From Pseudomonadota bacterium (GTDB taxonomy: Bacteria; Pseudomonadota; Gammaproteobacteria; Steroidobacterales; Woeseiaceae): a stretch of 16,990 nucleotides of DNA. The notes beneath the pieces are model-generated. The model did no database searches, was not told where the DNA came from, and saw only the letters and a list, made by a program, of their open reading frames with translations. Of this stretch, positions 15,213 to 16,990 are shown piece after piece. Position numbers and translations under genes: made by a program. The stretch lies in NCBI GenBank assembly GCA_022565135.1, contig JADFKA010000005.1:1-16990 (forward strand). Reading direction: 5' to 3'. Position 1 is the stretch's first letter. Every line of letters begins with the position of its first letter.

Positions 15213-15660
15213 GTGCACTACTCGCATTCTTGATCAGTTCGAACGACACCAATCGATACGTGGGTTGAACAACCAGGTGATGCGCCGGTCCTCCAAGGAG
15301 TTCCAGCGCTTGTCGCAATCGTAGCGGCCCCAAGTGTCGTTGTACTGTAGGCAGAGGCATTGCAAACAAGTGGCTGCGATTGGATTCCGCTAACTTTGCA
15401 CTGAGCAATCGATAGCCACTGCCATTGAGAAGATGAGCGATCGCCTGACCGACCGTATTAATTTCCTCGGGAAATTCGATGTCGACGATGTTTGAGAGCA
15501 AATCAATTTGTTCGTCGCTGGGATCAAGCGCCGCGCTTTGGTAGCGGCCAACCTGAACTTCTCCGTCTCCGGCATGGCTATCGACATTGAGAGACAGGGC
15601 AAGCAGCCCGCTGACGGCAAGCAGCGTGGTTCGCATGAATTGGGTGTTGATTCGAGTCAT
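15193..15660 (-). CDS. PilL-like N-terminal ICE protein, TIGR03748 family
   Basis: The protein has 155 residues. The frame is open further upstream, but the ATG at 15660 is preceded by AGGA six bases away and begins a signal peptide (FMRTTLLAVSGLLALSLNVDSHA, about 30 residues from the start). The mature part has the family pattern VGRYQSAALDPSDEQIDLL, then FPEEINTVGQAIAHLLNGSGYRL (about 63-85), LPTVQRHLGPLRLRQALELLGG (about 103-124) and PTYRLVSFEL. The middle resembles a secretin N-domain, as in the N-terminus of PilL of thin-pilus systems. It is usually the first gene of the transfer operon in this ICE group. Here a recombinase gene lies 116 bases upstream on the same strand, with no clear terminator between. 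Confidence 0.9.
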   Translation of the reverse strand: MTRINTQFMRTTLLAVSGLLALSLNVDSHAGDGEVQVGRYQSAALDPSDEQIDLLSNIVDIEFPEEINTVGQAIAHLLNGSGYRLLSAKLAESNRSHLFAMPLPTVQRHLGPLRLRQALELLGGPAHHLVVQPTYRLVSFELIKNASSAHDCSDQ

Positions 15661-15776
15661 CGGAGTTCCTGAGTGGTATGAATCGGGCGCAGCTCTTTTA
15701 CGCATACTCAGCATCACGCCGATGGCGTTGTGGCGATACGAAGAAGCCCTTCAGCTGAGTGTCGGGATTTGTTGCT

Positions 15777-16643
15777 CTATCGTCCTATGTAAATCGAGAC
15801 GATCTGCTCGCGAACGTGACCAAGCTCGCGGCTGATTGTTAAACGTGCCGCTTGGTCAATGCGTCGATCATTGACAGTCAGTGATTGGCATTTCGGCCCG
15901 CCAGCAAGCGGGCACGACCAACCGGTCAAATCCGAATAACGTTGCTGAGCGTAGGCATGACGCAGGCCGTGCATTTTTGAAAGCCCGGCGTTCATGATCT
16001 GGCGTACATACACCCTGAGGTGCTGGATGTAACTGCGCTCAGCAGGAATTAAAGATCCCTTGCCGGCCAGTTGCCAGATACGACCGAGTAACTTGCGCTG
16101 CGCATCGGTGCGAATCGGAATCACACGCGATTTACCGCCTTTGGTCCAACTGGCTTTGAGTACCAATCGATCGCCGCGATCGGCGTAGTTGGGGCGGAAT
16201 TTGAGGGCCTCTTCACGACGCAGACCAAAGGCCCGCTGCAGCTCAAGACTCAAGTACACGTGCCGGTCGGTGATGCGCGCCAGTTGCGCAGCACTCAGCG
16301 TTTGTGCCTTGGAGAACGAACTCACCATTTGACGCGAAGCAATGCCGTAGAAGTCGTTGCCTTTGGCAACGGCACCTCGCCGATTCACCTTGCGTGCCCA
16401 CCAACGGACCGCTGCCAGTCGATTTTTGATCGTACCGACAGCAATCTGCTGCTGTTGCCATTTACTCACCAACGCCTGCACGTGCTTGGGCCGCAAGGAA
16501 CGTACTGACATTCCAGTAAAGCCGAGCTCCTGCAACTGGTTGGCGATTTGCGATAACAGGTAGGCCCGTTTCGCTTGTGTTGCATGACTGCCATCCCGGT
16601 TGTTTCGACCGAGTTTCTTGAGCTGGTAATTCAGGTCTCTCAC
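15777..16643 (-). CDS. Tyrosine recombinase/integrase (phage-integrase SAM-like N-terminus plus Integrase_1 type)
   Basis: The 288-residue site-specific recombinase has an N-terminal SAM-like DNA-binding domain at about 1-90 (MRDLNYQLKKLGRNNRDGSH; LRPKHVQALVSKWQ; GTIKNRLAAVRWWARKVNR). The catalytic domain shows all expected residues: R142 in FGLRREEAL, Lys in ASWTKGGKSRVIPI (about 164-177), H225-x-x-R228 in MHGLRHAY, H276 in LGHVREQ and the nucleophile Y285 in SIYIGR, three residues from the end. The start is GTG; no ATG, GTG or TTG occurs in the open frame upstream before a TAG about 28 codons away, and no Shine-Dalgarno precedes the GTG. This is not the P4-type integrase usual at ICE ends. 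It may catalyse integration, DNA inversion or dimer resolution. The leader upstream is highly structured and the gene is co-directional with the transfer operon. Confidence 0.92.
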   Translation of the reverse strand: MRDLNYQLKKLGRNNRDGSHATQAKRAYLLSQIANQLQELGFTGMSVRSLRPKHVQALVSKWQQQQIAVGTIKNRLAAVRWWARKVNRRGAVAKGNDFYGIASRQMVSSFSKAQTLSAAQLARITDRHVYLSLELQRAFGLRREEALKFRPNYADRGDRLVLKASWTKGGKSRVIPIRTDAQRKLLGRIWQLAGKGSLIPAERSYIQHLRVYVRQIMNAGLSKMHGLRHAYAQQRYSDLTGWSCPLAGGPKCQSLTVNDRRIDQAARLTISRELGHVREQIVSIYIGR

Positions 16644-16653
16644 CGTGTTAAAC

Positions 16654-16680
16654 CGATTGGTAAGTGATTCTGACCAACCG
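16654..16680 (-). repeat. Start-proximal stem-loop of the integrase leader
   Basis: On the minus strand CGGTTGGT pairs with ACCAATCG across an 11-nt loop: eight pairs, one of them G-U. It ends 10 bases before the GTG start. The G-U pair fits an RNA structure better than a DNA operator. Confidence 0.5.
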
Positions 16681-16690
16681 ACAGCATTCT

Positions 16691-16717
16691 CTGTCCGGCT
16701 GCGCTTTCGCGCTACAG
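16691..16717 (-). repeat. GNRA-capped compound stem in the integrase leader
   Basis: On the minus strand an outer CTGT/ACAG stem encloses GCGC-GAAA-GCGC (16712-16701), with a one-base gap on the 5' side and six bases on the 3' side. The GAAA tetraloop is a classic stable RNA loop on this strand only. Confidence 0.45.
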
Positions 16718-16748
16718 TCCTGGGACACTAACCCCATCGACCTGAATC

Positions 16749-16764
16749 TGCCTGGTCGCAGGCA
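16749..16764 (-). repeat. Perfect 6-bp hairpin with tetraloop
   Basis: TGCCTG / CAGGCA with loop CGAC on the minus strand. It directly adjoins the compound stem at 16766-16799. Confidence 0.55.
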
Positions 16765-16765
16765 A

Positions 16766-16799
16766 CGCTGATTTTTCCCCGTCGGGGACCGACCCAGCG
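16766..16799 (-). repeat. Compound stem with two mutually exclusive inner hairpins
   Basis: An outer CGCTG/CAGCG stem encloses either TCCCC-GAC-GGGGA (16788-16776) or GTCGG-TCC-CCGAC (16793-16781). The two inner pairings share bases and cannot form together, so the element could switch between two folds. Confidence 0.45.
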
Positions 16800-16809
16800 C
16801 AAACCAGTT

Positions 16810-16825
16810 TGCCCGAAAACGGGCA
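16810..16825. repeat. Perfect 6-bp GC-rich hairpin
   Basis: TGCCCG / CGGGCA with a four-base loop (AAAA on plus, TTTT on minus). On the plus strand it is followed by TTTCTT and could act as a weak terminator there, but no plus-strand gene precedes it. Confidence 0.5.
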
Positions 16826-16845
16826 TTTCTTGACAATGGTGCACA

Positions 16846-16855
16846 TCACCTCCTT
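16846..16855 (-). promoter_or_regulatory. Perfect Shine-Dalgarno sequence without a clear gene
   Basis: The minus strand reads AAGGAGGTGA, fully complementary to the 16S rRNA 3' end. Three frames could start just after it: ATG at 16846 (too close to the core), GTG at 16844 (four bases after GGAGG) and TTG at 16836 (twelve bases). Each gives a short peptide of 44, 38 or 62 residues that I do not recognise. It is about 200 bases upstream of the integrase, so it may serve a leader peptide or be a ribosome-binding decoy. Confidence 0.55.
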
Positions 16856-16886
16856 TAAAGTTGCGGGTTCACCGCATTGGTTGAAT

Positions 16887-16915
16887 TGCAACGACACTAA
16901 ATTTGCGTCGTTGCA
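16887..16915. repeat. 9-bp perfect inverted repeat
   Basis: TGCAACGAC (16887-16895) and GTCGTTGCA (16907-16915) are separated by 11 AT-rich bases. This is the longest perfect repeat in the region. The arm length and spacing of about two helical turns centre to centre would suit a dimeric regulator or recombinase core site as well as an RNA hairpin. Confidence 0.6.
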
Positions 16916-16921
16916 GGGATA

Positions 16922-16937
16922 CAAGGCACTCGCCTTG
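16922..16937. repeat. Perfect 6-bp hairpin with 4-nt loop
   Basis: CAAGGC / GCCTTG around ACTC. It adjoins another 6-bp stem, TAAAGC / GCTTTA (16950-16955 with 16965-16970), whose loop carries GGAGG on the minus strand. Confidence 0.5.
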
Positions 16938-16990
16938 CGTTAAGACAGATAAAGCAGAACCTCCGCTTTAATCCGAAGATGGACCAACGA

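Larger units (their letters stand above)
16644..16970 (-). ncRNA. Candidate structured RNA leader or recombination region upstream of the integrase
   Basis: This stretch has no convincing gene but contains at least eight short inverted repeats in about 330 bases, most being perfect 5- to 9-bp stems with loops of 3-11 nt. In minus-strand order they are: 16970-16950, 16937-16922, 16915-16887, 16876-16862, 16825-16810, 16799-16766 (compound), 16764-16749, 16717-16691 (compound) and 16680-16654. Read on the minus strand, the hairpin at 16712-16701 has a GAAA loop (GNRA type) on a GCGC stem. The other strand would give TTTC, which favours a minus-strand RNA over a purely DNA-level element. The last stem ends 10 bases before the integrase GTG. 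I do not recognise it as a known riboswitch or Rfam family. Alternatives are an att or excision site with arm-type binding sites, or an oriT. Confidence 0.45.

Noticed and set aside
16810..16830. Rho-independent terminator on the plus strand
   Set aside because: The stem is good but the tail is interrupted (TTTCTT) and no plus-strand gene precedes it; better explained as part of the minus-strand structured region.
16648..16924. Minus-strand frames of 62 and 70 codons upstream of the integrase as real genes
   Set aside because: They run through consecutive stem-loops and show no known domain; kept only as possible leader peptides near the orphan Shine-Dalgarno.
16644..16990. tRNA gene serving as an attachment site
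   Set aside because: Stem-loops are present, but no cloverleaf with T-arm GGTTCGAATCC-like sequence or acceptor pairing could be assembled.
1..16990. CRISPR array, insertion sequence or rRNA
   Set aside because: No regularly spaced direct repeats, transposase motifs or conserved rRNA segments were seen on either strand.

Overview
The window is most of the conjugative-transfer (type IV secretion) module of an integrative and conjugative element (ICE) from a proteobacterium of moderate GC. The gene set matches the 'PFL_47xx' / SXT-TOL-type ICE families (the MPF_G group, like ICEHin1056, PFGI-1 and ICEclc relatives). A gammaproteobacterial or betaproteobacterial host is likely, but the sequence does not fix the genus. 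Nearly everything lies on the minus strand, so transcription runs from high to low coordinates.

Layout in the direction of transcription. (1) 16990-16644: about 350 bases without a convincing gene but packed with stem-loops, leading to a tyrosine recombinase (16643-15777). (2) 15660-11217: the entry and coupling block, with TIGR03748 (PilL-like), TIGR03759 (CPAC, thioredoxin-like), a lytic transglycosylase, TIGR03765 and the coupling ATPase TraD. The genes overlap by 1-29 bases, or by 20 at one uncertain start, which points to one operon. (3) TIGR03747 membrane protein (11245-10502). (4) A plus-strand cargo patch, 8827-10478, that runs against the operon: an SH3/metallo-beta-lactamase-fold protein broken by an in-frame stop, and a DUF1353 protein. 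It is followed by a 48-codon minus-strand ORF that looks like the remnant of an ICE gene. (5) 8337-1150: the mating-pair-formation block, with RAQPRD, TIGR03758, TIGR03745 (pilin candidate), TIGR03750, TIGR03746, TIGR03749, TIGR03752, the lipoprotein TIGR03751 and the VirB4/TraC ATPase. (6) TIGR03757 and the N-terminal part of a TraU-like protein (TIGR03756), which runs off the left edge.

How the genes fit together: TraD brings the DNA-relaxase complex to the channel and the VirB4-like ATPase powers assembly. The TIGR03750/03746/03749/03752/03751 series follows the F-plasmid order traL-traE-traK-traB-traV-traC, so these are probably the inner-membrane-to-outer-membrane channel. The transglycosylase opens the peptidoglycan. 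TIGR03759, TIGR03757 and the TraU-like protein are periplasmic assembly factors. The relaxase, TraG- and TraH-like genes and the element ends are not in the window.

Points most worth a second look: the unusually structured leader upstream of the recombinase, including a perfect Shine-Dalgarno sequence with no clear gene; the opposite-strand cargo that splits the transfer operon; and the cargo hydrolase, which has lost both its reading frame (one TGA) and a metal-binding histidine.
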